NCBI RefSeq assembly: GCF_050859505.1
Contig: NZ_CP193934.1
Location: 310,001 to 374,000, forward strand
Direction of reading: 5' to 3'
Length of the DNA stretch: 64,000 nucleotides
Source of the DNA: Marinirhabdus sp050859505
Lineage (GTDB): Bacteria; Bacteroidota; Bacteroidia; Flavobacteriales; Flavobacteriaceae
Every line of letters begins with the position of its first letter. The first letter of the stretch is position 1. The translations under genes were made by a program, and so were the position numbers. The notes beneath the pieces were generated by a model. The model saw only the letters and a list, made by a program, of their open reading frames with translations, did no database searches and was not told where the DNA came from. This document shows positions 53,872-63,193 of the stretch, in pieces.

Positions 53872-54978
53872 TTAAGCTTTTACATCCAGCGCATCTCTCA
53901 ACGCATTCCCAATTAGCATAAAGGCAGTTACCAAACTCATAATAGCCAGCCCAGGAATAATTGCTAAGAAAGGTTTTCCTAAAATAATATAACTATAATG
54001 GTCTTTAATAATTCCTCCCCAACTTGGTGTGGGCGGCTGTGCTCCTATTCCTAAAAAACTCAAACCACTTTCAATTAAAATGGCCCCGGCAAAGTTGGCT
54101 GCCGAAATAATAATCACTGGCGCCATAGCATTAGGCAAAATATGTTTAAAAATTATCCTGAAATCGGTATATCCCAATGCTCTCGCTGCGGTTACATATT
54201 GCATTTGTTTTACTCCCATCACCTGCCCTCTTACCACACGCGCTACTTCCACCCACATGGTGAGTCCCACGGCAATAAAAACCTGCCAGAATCCTTTTCC
54301 TAACGCTAAGGTAATTGCAATCACTAAAAGCAATGTAGGGATAGACCAGGTAACATTTATGAGCCACATAATAGCAGCATCTACTTTGCCACCAAAATAG
54401 CCCGCAATCGCTCCTAGGGCAACACCAATAACCAATGATATAAACACCGCTACAAAGCCAATGGCCAGTGAAATACGAATACCCACTAACATTCTGCTCA
54501 AAAGATCGCGTCCGTATTTATCGGTTCCTAGAAGAAACTTTTTTTCTGAAACATACTTTTTTGCAATAGCTTCTGGAGATTTCACTTTTGGAAAAAGGGA
54601 CGTTTTGTATTCTTTCTGAAGTCCGTTGGTGCCGTCTCCAGAATATTCGGTGATTAAAATTCCATTAGGTGTAGTTTCAAATGCTGAAATAGGAATTTCG
54701 GAAGCCGTTGTTTTCTTTCCGAAGAAAAAAGAAGCAAACCCATTACCATCTTCCACTGCCGAAGGGATTGTAAGCATTTTTACAGTAAATCCCGGCACTT
54801 TGGAATGTATGGACAGATGCATCTGGTTGGCATTCTGCGAATTGTCTGGGGCAATGGCGTAAGCAAAAACTGCTACGAGCGTGCACAGTACTAAAAACGA
54901 CAAACTAAACATACCCCAAAAGTTTTTCTTAAACTTTTGGAGCGCAATTTTAGTAAGCGAAGTAGACTGATTTTTCAC
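53872..54978 (-). CDS. OppC/DppC-type ABC permease with large N-terminal insertion (orphan)
   Basis: 368 residues. A first membrane helix (FWGMFSLSFLVLCTLVAVFAYAI) is followed by an unusual insertion of about 100 residues (periplasmic, about 45-145), then KYGRDLLSRMLVGIRISLAIG and five more helices, with the EAA-like loop YVTAARALGYTDFRIIFKHILPNA contacting an ATPase. This is the C-type subunit of peptide/nickel importers. No B-type partner, binding protein or ATPase is found nearby, so partners must lie elsewhere. Possibly cotranscribed with the nuclease. Confidence 0.9.
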   Translation of the reverse strand: MKNQSTSLTKIALQKFKKNFWGMFSLSFLVLCTLVAVFAYAIAPDNSQNANQMHLSIHSKVPGFTVKMLTIPSAVEDGNGFASFFFGKKTTASEIPISAFETTPNGILITEYSGDGTNGLQKEYKTSLFPKVKSPEAIAKKYVSEKKFLLGTDKYGRDLLSRMLVGIRISLAIGFVAVFISLVIGVALGAIAGYFGGKVDAAIMWLINVTWSIPTLLLVIAITLALGKGFWQVFIAVGLTMWVEVARVVRGQVMGVKQMQYVTAARALGYTDFRIIFKHILPNAMAPVIIISAANFAGAILIESGLSFLGIGAQPPTPSWGGIIKDHYSYIILGKPFLAIIPGLAIMSLVTAFMLIGNALRDALDVKA

Positions 54979-54994
54979 TGGATAAAACTACAAA

Positions 54995-55030
54995 AAAACC
55001 TGCCCAACTTTTAACTGTTAGGCAGGTTTT
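54995..55030 (-). terminator. Terminator after the Prc protease gene
   Basis: AAAACCTGCC pairs with GGCAGGTTTT, with inner pairing CAAC/GTT; followed by a T run on the minus strand. It lies between the protease stop and the permease start. Confidence 0.8.
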
Positions 55031-55071
55031 AAATTATTTACTTCGGCTTCACTAAGAAACCAAATCTGTTT

Positions 55072-57237
55072 TTAGTTTTTAATATTAGCTACTTTTTTAG
55101 CCTTTATATTAGTTCCTTTCAAGTCTTCCAAAACATTAATAGCTTCTTCCACATAAATATCTTTTGCTAAACTTTTATGCCATCTCTTACGTTTTTCTCG
55201 TAAGGTTGTGTCTTGTTTCATTAAAGCAACTTCATCTGGAAGTGATGTGTAGTTCAGTTTATTATCATATTCATCAATGGCGTCAAACTTTTTGGTTTCG
55301 GCTTTGCGTTTTTCAATTTCGGCGTAATATTCGTCAAAATTTAAAGTTACATCAAGTTCGTCACGACGTTTTTTAATCCAATGTGCATTTTCATCAATTA
55401 ATGCTAATTGTTCGCTTTTTGCCATTCTAGCTTTACTTTTTGAAATGACTTCATCAAAGCTTACAGAACCATCCCATATGTCGTATGTAGCTGGATCTAT
55501 TTTGTCGTAAGGCAACGGGTTATCATAATCACGCTCACCAACATCTATATAGCTAAAACGGTCTGGCATCACAACATCGCTCTTCACGCCTTCTAACTGC
55601 GTAGACCCACCATTTACACGGTAGAATTTTTGGGTAGTCATTTTAAGCGCTCCCATATCTCCCATATCACTTTTACGCAACCATTGGTTAAGATCTACTA
55701 AATTTTGTACAGTTCCTTTTCCGTAGGATTGCTCGCTACCAATTATAATGGCGCGCTTGTAATCTTGCATGGCGGCTGCTAAAATTTCAGAAGCAGAAGC
55801 AGATAATTCGTTTACCAGAATTACAAGGGGACCATCCCATAAAATGCTATCATCTTTATCTTCCAGCACTTCTTTTCCACTACTAGAAGACACCTGTACT
55901 ACAGGTCCTTCTTTAATAAACAAGCCTGCAATATCCACAGCGGTTCTTAAAGAACCCCCACCATTGTTACGAAGATCCAATACTAATCCTTCTACACCTT
56001 CTTTTTTAAGACGTTCAATTTCAAGTTTTACATCGCTGGCAGAGTTGCGCTCTTTATAATTTTCCATATCAAAATAGAAGGCCGGTAAATTAATAAGACC
56101 AAACTTTTTATCTGTTTTTTCAATCACAGTGGATTTTGCGTAGGTTTCTTCTAATTCGACAACATCTCTTGTAATGGTTTCATCTCTTGTAGTCCCGTCT
56201 ACTCCTTTAATGGTAAGTGTAACTTTGGTTCCTTTTGGCCCCTTAATTAGTTTAACGGCATCATCAACTCGCATCCCTACAACACTCACCGACTCTTTCT
56301 CATCTTCTTGACGCACTTTTGCAATAAGATCCCCTACTTCAAGGTGTTCACCTCTCCAGGCTGGGCCTCCACTAATAACATCTACAACTTTAATGTAATC
56401 GTTTTTCTTCTGAAGTCGCGCTCCAATACCTTCCAACTTTCCACTCATTTGCAGATCGAAACGATCTCGGTCTGGCGGGGCAAAATAATTGGTGTGGGGG
56501 TCAAACTCCTCAACAATAGTAGTTAAAAAAGTGGCAAAGTAATCTTTGCGCTCTAGATCATCTATAAATTCAAAATATTCATCCAGTGATGCTTTAGTTT
56601 GTGTTCTGGACTTTTCTTCTATTTCGATTTTGGTAAGGTTTGCATTTTCTGAAGGCTCATACGTTTCGCCATTTTCTGTAGCTTCTTTTTGAGCTTTGGC
56701 GGCATTATTTTTTTCTTCAACCAGATCGTAATAATTAGAGAGTGTAGAAAATTTCAACTGCTGTCTCCAACGATCTTTCATTTCTTTTTCAGTATTTACA
56801 TATAGTAAGTTATCGTAATCTACATTTATTTTTTCGGCTACGCTATAGTCAAAAGGCATTTCCAACACCTCTTTGTAGCGCTTTCTTCCTTCTTCATTTC
56901 GTTGTATAAAACGTTCGTATACCAAATTAAAAAATGAAAGATCCTTACTTTTTATTTGATCGTCTATAGAGGTTCTATATTTACTGAATTCTTTAATATC
57001 TGATTCTAAAAAGTATCGTTTCAAAGGATCCATCGCATTTATAAAATCGTCATACACAGAAATACTAAAAGCATCGTTTATGTCTGAAGGACTGTAATGA
57101 CCTTTTTCTAATACGTAGGTAATAAGGTCTAGCAACACCTTATCTTTATCTGGATCGTTAAATTCTTTGGTAGCAAAGCTGCAAGAAGTCACAGCCATTA
57201 AAACCCCAAGAAATAAAATTTTTATATTCTTTTTCAT
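55072..57237 (-). CDS. prc: Carboxy-terminal processing protease (Prc/Tsp family), lipoprotein
   Basis: 721 residues from the ATG at 57237 (MKKNIKILFLGVLMAVTSC), which gives a lipoprotein signal ending TSCSF; three extra codons upstream are unlikely. Layout: a long helical N-terminal region, a PDZ domain (about 245-330, SGKLEGIGARLQKKNDYIKVV), the S41 protease with the Ser of ELSASASEILAAAMQ and Lys of SYGKGTVQN, and a C-terminal DUF3340-type domain. Degrades or trims periplasmic proteins with exposed C-termini. Diverges from surE. Confidence 0.93.
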   Translation of the reverse strand: MKKNIKILFLGVLMAVTSCSFATKEFNDPDKDKVLLDLITYVLEKGHYSPSDINDAFSISVYDDFINAMDPLKRYFLESDIKEFSKYRTSIDDQIKSKDLSFFNLVYERFIQRNEEGRKRYKEVLEMPFDYSVAEKINVDYDNLLYVNTEKEMKDRWRQQLKFSTLSNYYDLVEEKNNAAKAQKEATENGETYEPSENANLTKIEIEEKSRTQTKASLDEYFEFIDDLERKDYFATFLTTIVEEFDPHTNYFAPPDRDRFDLQMSGKLEGIGARLQKKNDYIKVVDVISGGPAWRGEHLEVGDLIAKVRQEDEKESVSVVGMRVDDAVKLIKGPKGTKVTLTIKGVDGTTRDETITRDVVELEETYAKSTVIEKTDKKFGLINLPAFYFDMENYKERNSASDVKLEIERLKKEGVEGLVLDLRNNGGGSLRTAVDIAGLFIKEGPVVQVSSSSGKEVLEDKDDSILWDGPLVILVNELSASASEILAAAMQDYKRAIIIGSEQSYGKGTVQNLVDLNQWLRKSDMGDMGALKMTTQKFYRVNGGSTQLEGVKSDVVMPDRFSYIDVGERDYDNPLPYDKIDPATYDIWDGSVSFDEVISKSKARMAKSEQLALIDENAHWIKKRRDELDVTLNFDEYYAEIEKRKAETKKFDAIDEYDNKLNYTSLPDEVALMKQDTTLREKRKRWHKSLAKDIYVEEAINVLEDLKGTNIKAKKVANIKN

Positions 57238-57406
57238 AAAATGCATTGTCCAATTTTTTAGAACGCTAAAAGTAGAGAAAAAACCGTGCCAAGCGTTGGA
57301 TTGGGTACTAATGTTTTGTTAAACGGGTGTTCCTGATATTTTCAGCAACAGCACTTCGGTCTTCCTAATTATAAACTGTATTTTTACAATCTTAGTATAT
57401 TGAAAA

Positions 57407-58186
57407 ATGGCAAAAAAAAAACCTCTTATTTTAGTAACCAATGACGACGGCATTACAGCACCAGGAATACGGGCTCTTATTGACGTAATGAACACTTTAG
57501 GCGATGTGTACGTAGTAGCTCCGGATTCTCCGCAAAGCGGAATGGGACACGCAATTACCATTAACAACACCTTGTATTGTGACAAAGTGGAAGTCCACAA
57601 AGATCAACCTCAAAAAGAATATAGTTGTAGCGGTACGCCAGCCGATTGTGTAAAACTTGCGGTAAATGAAATTCTGAAACGGAAACCAGACCTCTGTGTA
57701 AGTGGTATTAATCATGGAAGCAACTCTTCCATAAATGTAATCTACAGCGGTACGATGAGCGCCGCCGTTGAAGCTGGCACACAAGGCATCCCATCTATTG
57801 GATTTTCATTATTGGATTATAGTCTGGATGCAGATTTTGAACCCGTAAAAAAATATGTAAAGCAGGTAGCCGAGCAATGTTTAGAAAACGGATTACCAAA
57901 AGGAGTTGTGCTTAATGTAAACTTTCCTAAGGCTACAGCAAAAGAATTGAAAGGTCTAAAAGTGTGTCGCCAGGCAAATGCCCATTGGGTTGAAAATTTT
58001 GACAAACGCACCAACCCTTTAGGTCGTGATTATTATTGGCTCACCGGCGAATTTGTAAATGAAGACAAAGGTGAAGATACCGATGAATGGGCACTTGCCA
58101 ATAATTTTGTATCTGTAGTTCCCGTTCAGTTCGATTTAACAGCACACCACGCCATCAAGGACATAAATTCTTGGGATTTGTCATGA
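57407..58186 (+). CDS. surE: SurE, survival 5'(3')-nucleotidase
   Basis: 259 residues. The metal site of the SurE family is intact: Asp13-Asp14 in TNDDGITAPG, Ser44 in PDSPQSGMGH, and Asn102 in SGINHGSNSS. Dephosphorylates nucleoside monophosphates, probably in stationary phase. Its stop overlaps the start of the next gene (ATGA). Confidence 0.97.
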   Translation: MAKKKPLILVTNDDGITAPGIRALIDVMNTLGDVYVVAPDSPQSGMGHAITINNTLYCDKVEVHKDQPQKEYSCSGTPADCVKLAVNEILKRKPDLCVSGINHGSNSSINVIYSGTMSAAVEAGTQGIPSIGFSLLDYSLDADFEPVKKYVKQVAEQCLENGLPKGVVLNVNFPKATAKELKGLKVCRQANAHWVENFDKRTNPLGRDYYWLTGEFVNEDKGEDTDEWALANNFVSVVPVQFDLTAHHAIKDINSWDLS

Positions 58187-58473
58187 AAAAACATATAGGA
58201 AAAAACATCGCCATTGGTTTTGTACTAGGACTTCTCACCAATTGTATTGGAAGCATACTGTATATTTTACTCTTTTCTAAATACAGTATACAAACCACAA
58301 TCAATGTTGCCTTAGAGGAAGACGTGATGGGAAATATTATTGGCTTAGGCGCTTTACTAAACCTTTTGCTATTTTTCTTTTTTCTAAAAAAAAATCGGTA
58401 CTACCGAGCTCGTGGAGTTATTATGGCTACACTTATTGCAGCATTTTTAATTCTGGGTGCTAAGTTTTATTAG
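58183..58473 (+). CDS. Small membrane protein in the surE-lpxB operon
   Basis: 96 residues from the ATG overlapping the surE stop (MKKHIGKNIAIGFVLGL); an earlier in-frame start lies within surE. Three hydrophobic helices: AIGFVLGLLTNCIGSILYIL, NIIGLGALLNLLLFFFFL and VIMATLIAAFLILGAKF. The family is not recognised, but the same kind of gene is regularly found between surE and lpxB in flavobacteria. Confidence 0.78.
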   Translation: MKKHIGKNIAIGFVLGLLTNCIGSILYILLFSKYSIQTTINVALEEDVMGNIIGLGALLNLLLFFFFLKKNRYYRARGVIMATLIAAFLILGAKFY

Positions 58474-58519
58474 TAACTAATTGCTTGTTTCCCGTATCTT
58501 TAAGCAGAATTTTTAACAG

Positions 58520-59638
58520 ATGAAATACTATATTCTTGCAGGCGAAGCATCTGGCGATCTACACGGATCCAATCTTATGCAAGCCCTATTTAAAGAAGAT
58601 CCCGAAGCCGAAATACGATTTTGGGGTGGTGACTTAATGCAGGAAGTAGGAGGAACCTTAGTGACTCACTATAAAGAGCGCGCCTTTATGGGTTTTTCTG
58701 AAGTACTTTTCAACTTAAGTAAAGTCTTTAAATTTATTTCGCAATGCAAAAAGGATATTGAAGCTTTTAAACCTGATGCTTTAGTATTTATAGACAACTC
58801 TGGATTTAATCTCCGTATAGCAAAATGGGCAAAGCCCAAAGGGTATAACACTCATTATTATATAAGTCCGCAAGTTTGGGCCTCTCGTGCCAGCCGTGTA
58901 AAGACTATTAAAGCTACTATAGACCATATGTATGTGGTGCTTCCGTTTGTGGCCGATTTTTACAAACAGTATCAGTATCCCGTACATTTTGTTGGCCATC
59001 CGTTAATTGATGCTATTGCAGATAGAAAACAAATAGATCCAGTTCAATTTAAAACTCTATATGGCCTAGACGAACGGCCTATTATCGCGTTGCTTCCTGG
59101 TAGCCGAAAACAGGAAATCAACAAAATGCTCGAGGTGATGCTGAGTGTAGTTTCAGATTTTCCGGGATATCAATTTGTAATTGCGGGTGCACCCAGTCAA
59201 GACACTTCATTTTACGAAACCTTTTTGAAAAAGCAGAACGTTAAGTTTATTCCAAACAAAACATACGATTTATTGAGTTTATCTTCGGCAGCGTTGGTGA
59301 CTTCGGGAACTGCTACCCTGGAAACTGCTTTGTTTAAAGTACCGCAAGTAGTTTGCTATAAAGGAAGTGCTATTTCGTATGAAATTGCAAAACGTATTAT
59401 TACGCTGAAATACATTTCATTAGTGAATCTTATAAGTGATAAAGAGGTCGTAAAAGAACTTATTCAAAAAGACTTGAATACCAAAAATCTGAAAAAAGAA
59501 CTTACGAATATCCTAGACGAATACCAGAGAGCCAGACTCTTTTTAGACTATTACGATCTGGAACAAAAATTAGGTGGAAAAGGTGCCAGTGAAAAGACTG
59601 CGAAGTTGATTATTGCAAGCTTGAGGATTCAGTCCTAA
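58520..59638 (+). CDS. lpxB: LpxB, lipid-A-disaccharide synthase
   Basis: 372 residues, GT-B fold: starts MKYYILAGEASGDLHGSNL, with FWGGDLMQEVGG; later IDNSGFNLRIAKW, YYISPQVWASRASRVK, FVGHPLID, and LLPGSRKQEINKM, the UDP-binding region, then LVTSGTATLETALF and PQVVCYKGS. It joins UDP-diacylglucosamine and lipid X into the disaccharide of lipid A. Together with lptE (33343) it shows that this organism makes LPS. Confidence 0.98.
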   Translation: MKYYILAGEASGDLHGSNLMQALFKEDPEAEIRFWGGDLMQEVGGTLVTHYKERAFMGFSEVLFNLSKVFKFISQCKKDIEAFKPDALVFIDNSGFNLRIAKWAKPKGYNTHYYISPQVWASRASRVKTIKATIDHMYVVLPFVADFYKQYQYPVHFVGHPLIDAIADRKQIDPVQFKTLYGLDERPIIALLPGSRKQEINKMLEVMLSVVSDFPGYQFVIAGAPSQDTSFYETFLKKQNVKFIPNKTYDLLSLSSAALVTSGTATLETALFKVPQVVCYKGSAISYEIAKRIITLKYISLVNLISDKEVVKELIQKDLNTKNLKKELTNILDEYQRARLFLDYYDLEQKLGGKGASEKTAKLIIASLRIQS

Positions 59639-59906
59639 GTAAATTACCACTACCATACCCTGAATGCAATCTAATCACAACATTATAAGTGCTGCAATTA
59701 AAAAAGTGCTTCGGTTGGCAGATAGTTTGAGGATATATAACTCAATAAAACATTGTATTTGAAAAACACTAAGTTTTCAGATTACCCTTTAAATTTCAAG
59801 TATAAAAAGGCAAGAAACCATTGTTAATTTCGTTTTAATAAGTGTTCTTAGCACAATAGAATTTCTCACTATTGATTTGTACTTTTAAATATTCAAAATT
59901 TACCCT

Positions 59907-60416
59907 ATGAAAAAATTGCTACCTGTACTTCTATTATTGCTTTTTTTAGTCTCTTGTGGGGCTTCAAAAAGATCAACTACGTATACAAAAACACGTACTC
60001 CTAACAAAGTAGAAAGTACTAGTAGCCCTAACAGTGCCGTTGGAAAAATCATAGACCACGCCAAAAGTTTTGAAGGCACCCGTTACAAATTTGGTGGCAC
60101 TACTAAAAAAGGAATGGATTGCTCCGGATTAATCTACACCTCGTTTGCAACAGAAAATATTACACTCCCCAGAATTTCCCGCGACATGGCTACTCAGGGT
60201 GAGCGTATTTCATTATTAAAGGCAGAGGAAGGGGATTTAGTTTTCTTCCAGACCAATCCAAGTAAGAACGTTATTAATCACGTAGGTCTGGTGGTATACA
60301 ACAAAAGTGGTGTCCTCAAATTTATACATGCTACGACGTCACAAGGTGTGATCATTAGTGATCTTTCTGAAGCCTATTGGGACAAATCTTTTGTACAGGC
60401 GCGAAGAATTATTTAA
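59907..60416 (+). CDS. C40 (NlpC/P60) peptidoglycan hydrolase, lipoprotein
   Basis: 169 residues. Lipoprotein signal with Cys17 (LVSCGAS), a low-complexity linker (20-45), then the NlpC/P60 domain: catalytic Cys72 in GMDCSGLIY, His125 in NHVGLVVY, and His141 in KFIHATTSQG. Cuts peptide stems of peptidoglycan. The upstream 268-base gap holds no gene. Confidence 0.94.
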   Translation: MKKLLPVLLLLLFLVSCGASKRSTTYTKTRTPNKVESTSSPNSAVGKIIDHAKSFEGTRYKFGGTTKKGMDCSGLIYTSFATENITLPRISRDMATQGERISLLKAEEGDLVFFQTNPSKNVINHVGLVVYNKSGVLKFIHATTSQGVIISDLSEAYWDKSFVQARRII

Positions 60417-60477
60417 ATTTTTAGTATCTTTAATTGCAACTCCCTACTAACAAAGGTCTTTTGGCCTGGCTGTTTGT

Positions 60478-62529
60478 ATGGGGGTTTCATATGTAAATTT
60501 TTCTGTCGTTCGTTTTGCGGTGTGTCTTACTCTGGGCATTACAGCTGGTTATTGGGCTGAAAATTTTGAACTCTTTTCTATTACAACTTCTGCATTAATA
60601 AGCATACCACTTGTGCTTCTTGTCTTGCTATATGTCTCTTGGCAATGGAATAAAAAACAACTAGAGCCTTCTCCTCTTTTTGGGATTCTAGTATGTTTTC
60701 TTTTCTTTTTTATTGGTTTGGCTAATTACTCGCTACGGCTTCCCAAATCGCAGGCCAATCATTTTATACACTACTCCTCCGCTGAAAATAAGCTATTACA
60801 ATTAAAAATTACAGAAGCCCTAAAACCAGATGCATTTAATCTTAAATACATTGCCGAAATACAAACTATAAACGAAGCTAAATCCAAAGGAAAAATACTT
60901 CTCCTACTTCGGAAAGATTCCTTACAACCCATACGTTCTGTAGACGAATTGCTATTGGTTTCCGGCAATTTTGAGCCAGTTAGAGCGCCTAAAAATCCAC
61001 ATCAATTTAAGTATGCCGATTATATGAAAACATTGGGAGTCTATGGACAACTGCAACTAAATGATCGTGATATTATTAGTTCTGAAAAAGGAAAAACAAC
61101 CCTCGTAGGTTTTTCAGAAAACATCAGAAACAACCTTATCTACAAATTAAAAAGCACTCCACTGCAAAATAAAGAACGAAGCATTTTGCAAGCATTAGTT
61201 TTAGGACAGCGTCGGGATATTGACAAAAGTCTTTATAACGACTATGCAGCGGCGGGCGCCATTCATATTTTAGCAGTGTCTGGATTGCATGTGGGGATTC
61301 TATATTTTATACTGCTCTTTATTTGTAGACCGCTCACCTATTTAAAGTATGGGAGTTTGGCTAGAAGCATCATCATTGTAGTTCTGCTTTGGGGATTTGC
61401 TATTTTGGCAGGATTATCTCCTTCGGTAGTGCGTGCAGTGACTATGTTTTCATTTTTTACGTTTGCTACGTCTATTAAACGGCCTACCAACAGTTTTAAC
61501 ACACTGTTTTTATCATTCTTTTTATTGCTCTTACTTCGTCCTAATTGGTTGTTTCACGTTGGATTTCAACTAAGCTATTTGGCGGTGTTTGCTATTCTTT
61601 GGCTACAGCCAAAGTTGTACAAACTGTATAAACCAAAATTTTATTTGGATAGATTGTTTTGGGGAATTATCACCGTGACTATCACTGCGCAATTAGGCAT
61701 TGTCCCTTTAAGTCTCTATTATTTTCATCAATTTCCAGGCTTGTTTTTTGTGACCAATTGTGTCATACTTCCTGTATTGGGCATTTTATTAGCTGGCGGA
61801 CTTCTACTAGTCATCTTAGCAGCGTTTGATGTGCTGCCCGATTTTTTTGCTGAAGGCTACAATTATTGCCTTACACTTTTAAATAGCTTTATTTCTTGGA
61901 TAGCACAACAAGATTCTTTTTTATTTCAAGACATTCCGTTTTCGAAGTTATGGGTGGCGGGAAGTTATTTAATGTTGGTTAGCCTTGTTTTACTATGGAA
62001 ACAGTATAATTATAGAAGATTGCTCTATTGCTTAATATCGTTTTCAGTATTACTTGTCATATTAATTTGGGAGAAGAAGCAATCAAGTTATTCTGAAATG
62101 GTCATCTTCAACAAAAACCGAAATTCGCTCATAGGGATTAAAGAAAACAAACGATTAACAGTTTTTAAAACCGATACCCTGGCTTCAGCAATTTCAGAAA
62201 GCTATCCCATTAAAAGTTATAAAACTGAAACCGCTATTGTGTCTTATTCCGAACAACCCCTTCCGAAGTATTTTATATTTCAGCAGCAATCTGTCTTGGT
62301 ATTGGACAGTTTAGGCGTTTATCCAAGCGATTCCGAAGCTACTATCATACTTTTAACGCACAGTCCAAGAGTGAACTTAGAACGGCTCATTGAGAGCCTG
62401 CAACCCAAACAAATTATAGCCGACGGAAGCAACTACCGTAGTTATGTAAATAGATGGCGGGAAACGTGTACACAAAAGAAACTCCCTTTTTACCACACGG
62501 GCACAAAGGGAGCCTTTACACTTAAATAG
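60478..62529 (+). CDS. ComEC/Rec2-family DNA-uptake channel with degenerate C-terminal domain
   Basis: 683 residues: an N-terminal DUF4131 region (two helices, an OB-like soluble domain), then the Competence membrane domain with AAGAIHILAVSGLHVGILYFI and GLSPSVVRAVTMF, the conserved channel motifs. After about residue 545 comes a soluble tail that ends WRETCTQKKLPFYHTGTKGAF. It has the layout of the beta-lactamase-like domain's end but no HxHxDH metal motif. Typical of Bacteroidota. Inner-membrane channel for single-stranded DNA in transformation, by family. Confidence 0.88.
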   Translation: MGVSYVNFSVVRFAVCLTLGITAGYWAENFELFSITTSALISIPLVLLVLLYVSWQWNKKQLEPSPLFGILVCFLFFFIGLANYSLRLPKSQANHFIHYSSAENKLLQLKITEALKPDAFNLKYIAEIQTINEAKSKGKILLLLRKDSLQPIRSVDELLLVSGNFEPVRAPKNPHQFKYADYMKTLGVYGQLQLNDRDIISSEKGKTTLVGFSENIRNNLIYKLKSTPLQNKERSILQALVLGQRRDIDKSLYNDYAAAGAIHILAVSGLHVGILYFILLFICRPLTYLKYGSLARSIIIVVLLWGFAILAGLSPSVVRAVTMFSFFTFATSIKRPTNSFNTLFLSFFLLLLLRPNWLFHVGFQLSYLAVFAILWLQPKLYKLYKPKFYLDRLFWGIITVTITAQLGIVPLSLYYFHQFPGLFFVTNCVILPVLGILLAGGLLLVILAAFDVLPDFFAEGYNYCLTLLNSFISWIAQQDSFLFQDIPFSKLWVAGSYLMLVSLVLLWKQYNYRRLLYCLISFSVLLVILIWEKKQSSYSEMVIFNKNRNSLIGIKENKRLTVFKTDTLASAISESYPIKSYKTETAIVSYSEQPLPKYFIFQQQSVLVLDSLGVYPSDSEATIILLTHSPRVNLERLIESLQPKQIIADGSNYRSYVNRWRETCTQKKLPFYHTGTKGAFTLK

Positions 62530-62552
62530 TCGAAACACTTAACTAAAAACAA

Positions 62553-63089
62553 CTACTTAAAAGTTCCTTTAAAATTTTCTTGATACTCTTGCCACGCCAA
62601 AGCTGTGGTAAGCGTTTTATAGTCATTATTGGCAATCATTTTTAAATATATTTCTAACTGCGATGGCGTTTTATAACCTGGAATTGCTTGAATTAACACC
62701 CCATCTTCTTCAAAAAACACTAAGCTTGGATAGCCGGTAATCTTTAACGCATGTGCCAACAAATGCTGGGAGTTGCGCCCCTTTCTCTCCGGAACATAGT
62801 TTGGGTTGGTATAGGTAAAATCGTTATAATTTATTTCTTCATTTCCTTCGGCATTAAACTTCACTGCGTAATAGTTTTCGTTTATATAATCTGCCACTTG
62901 TTTATCACTGAAAGTATTTTTATCCAGCAATTTACACGGCCCACACCAGGTTGTGTAGACGTCCATGAATATTTTCTTTGGTATTTTTTCTTGGGCCGCC
63001 AAGGCTTCTTCCATAGACATCCAATTAATTTTTTGGGCGGTCATGGTGCCAGCGATTAGTAGTAAGGCAAAAAGGAATATATGCTTCAT
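62553..63089 (-). CDS. Thioredoxin-like periplasmic protein
   Basis: 178 residues from the ATG at 63089 (MKHIFLFALLLIAGTMTAQ), which gives a signal peptide. The thioredoxin active site is WCGPC (48-52), preceded by a signature KKIFMDVYTTW; a cis-proline segment TGYPSLVFFEED follows. A thiol-disulfide oxidoreductase or reductant in the periplasm. The upstream in-frame part of the open frame is unlikely to be coding. Confidence 0.92.
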   Translation of the reverse strand: MKHIFLFALLLIAGTMTAQKINWMSMEEALAAQEKIPKKIFMDVYTTWCGPCKLLDKNTFSDKQVADYINENYYAVKFNAEGNEEINYNDFTYTNPNYVPERKGRNSQHLLAHALKITGYPSLVFFEEDGVLIQAIPGYKTPSQLEIYLKMIANNDYKTLTTALAWQEYQENFKGTFK

Positions 63090-63143
63090 CTGTTCTTCTT
63101 TTAAGTATTGCAATAGATTTTTAAATTTCAAAATTAAAGCAAC

Positions 63144-63173
63144 AAAAAACGTTCCACTATGGGAACGTTTTTT
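63144..63173 (-). terminator. Terminator after the POT transporter
   Basis: A 12-bp stem (AAAAAACGTTCC with GGAACGTTTTTT) with a six-base loop, about 20 bases after the stop codon. T runs on both sides. Confidence 0.88.
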
Positions 63174-63193
63174 ATTTATATTAATTGTGTTGC

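Noticed and set aside
59639..59906. Sigma-54-like site TTGGCAGATAGTTTGAG at about 59715
   Set aside because: GG is present but the bases ten further on are GA, not GC, so the -12 element is missing.
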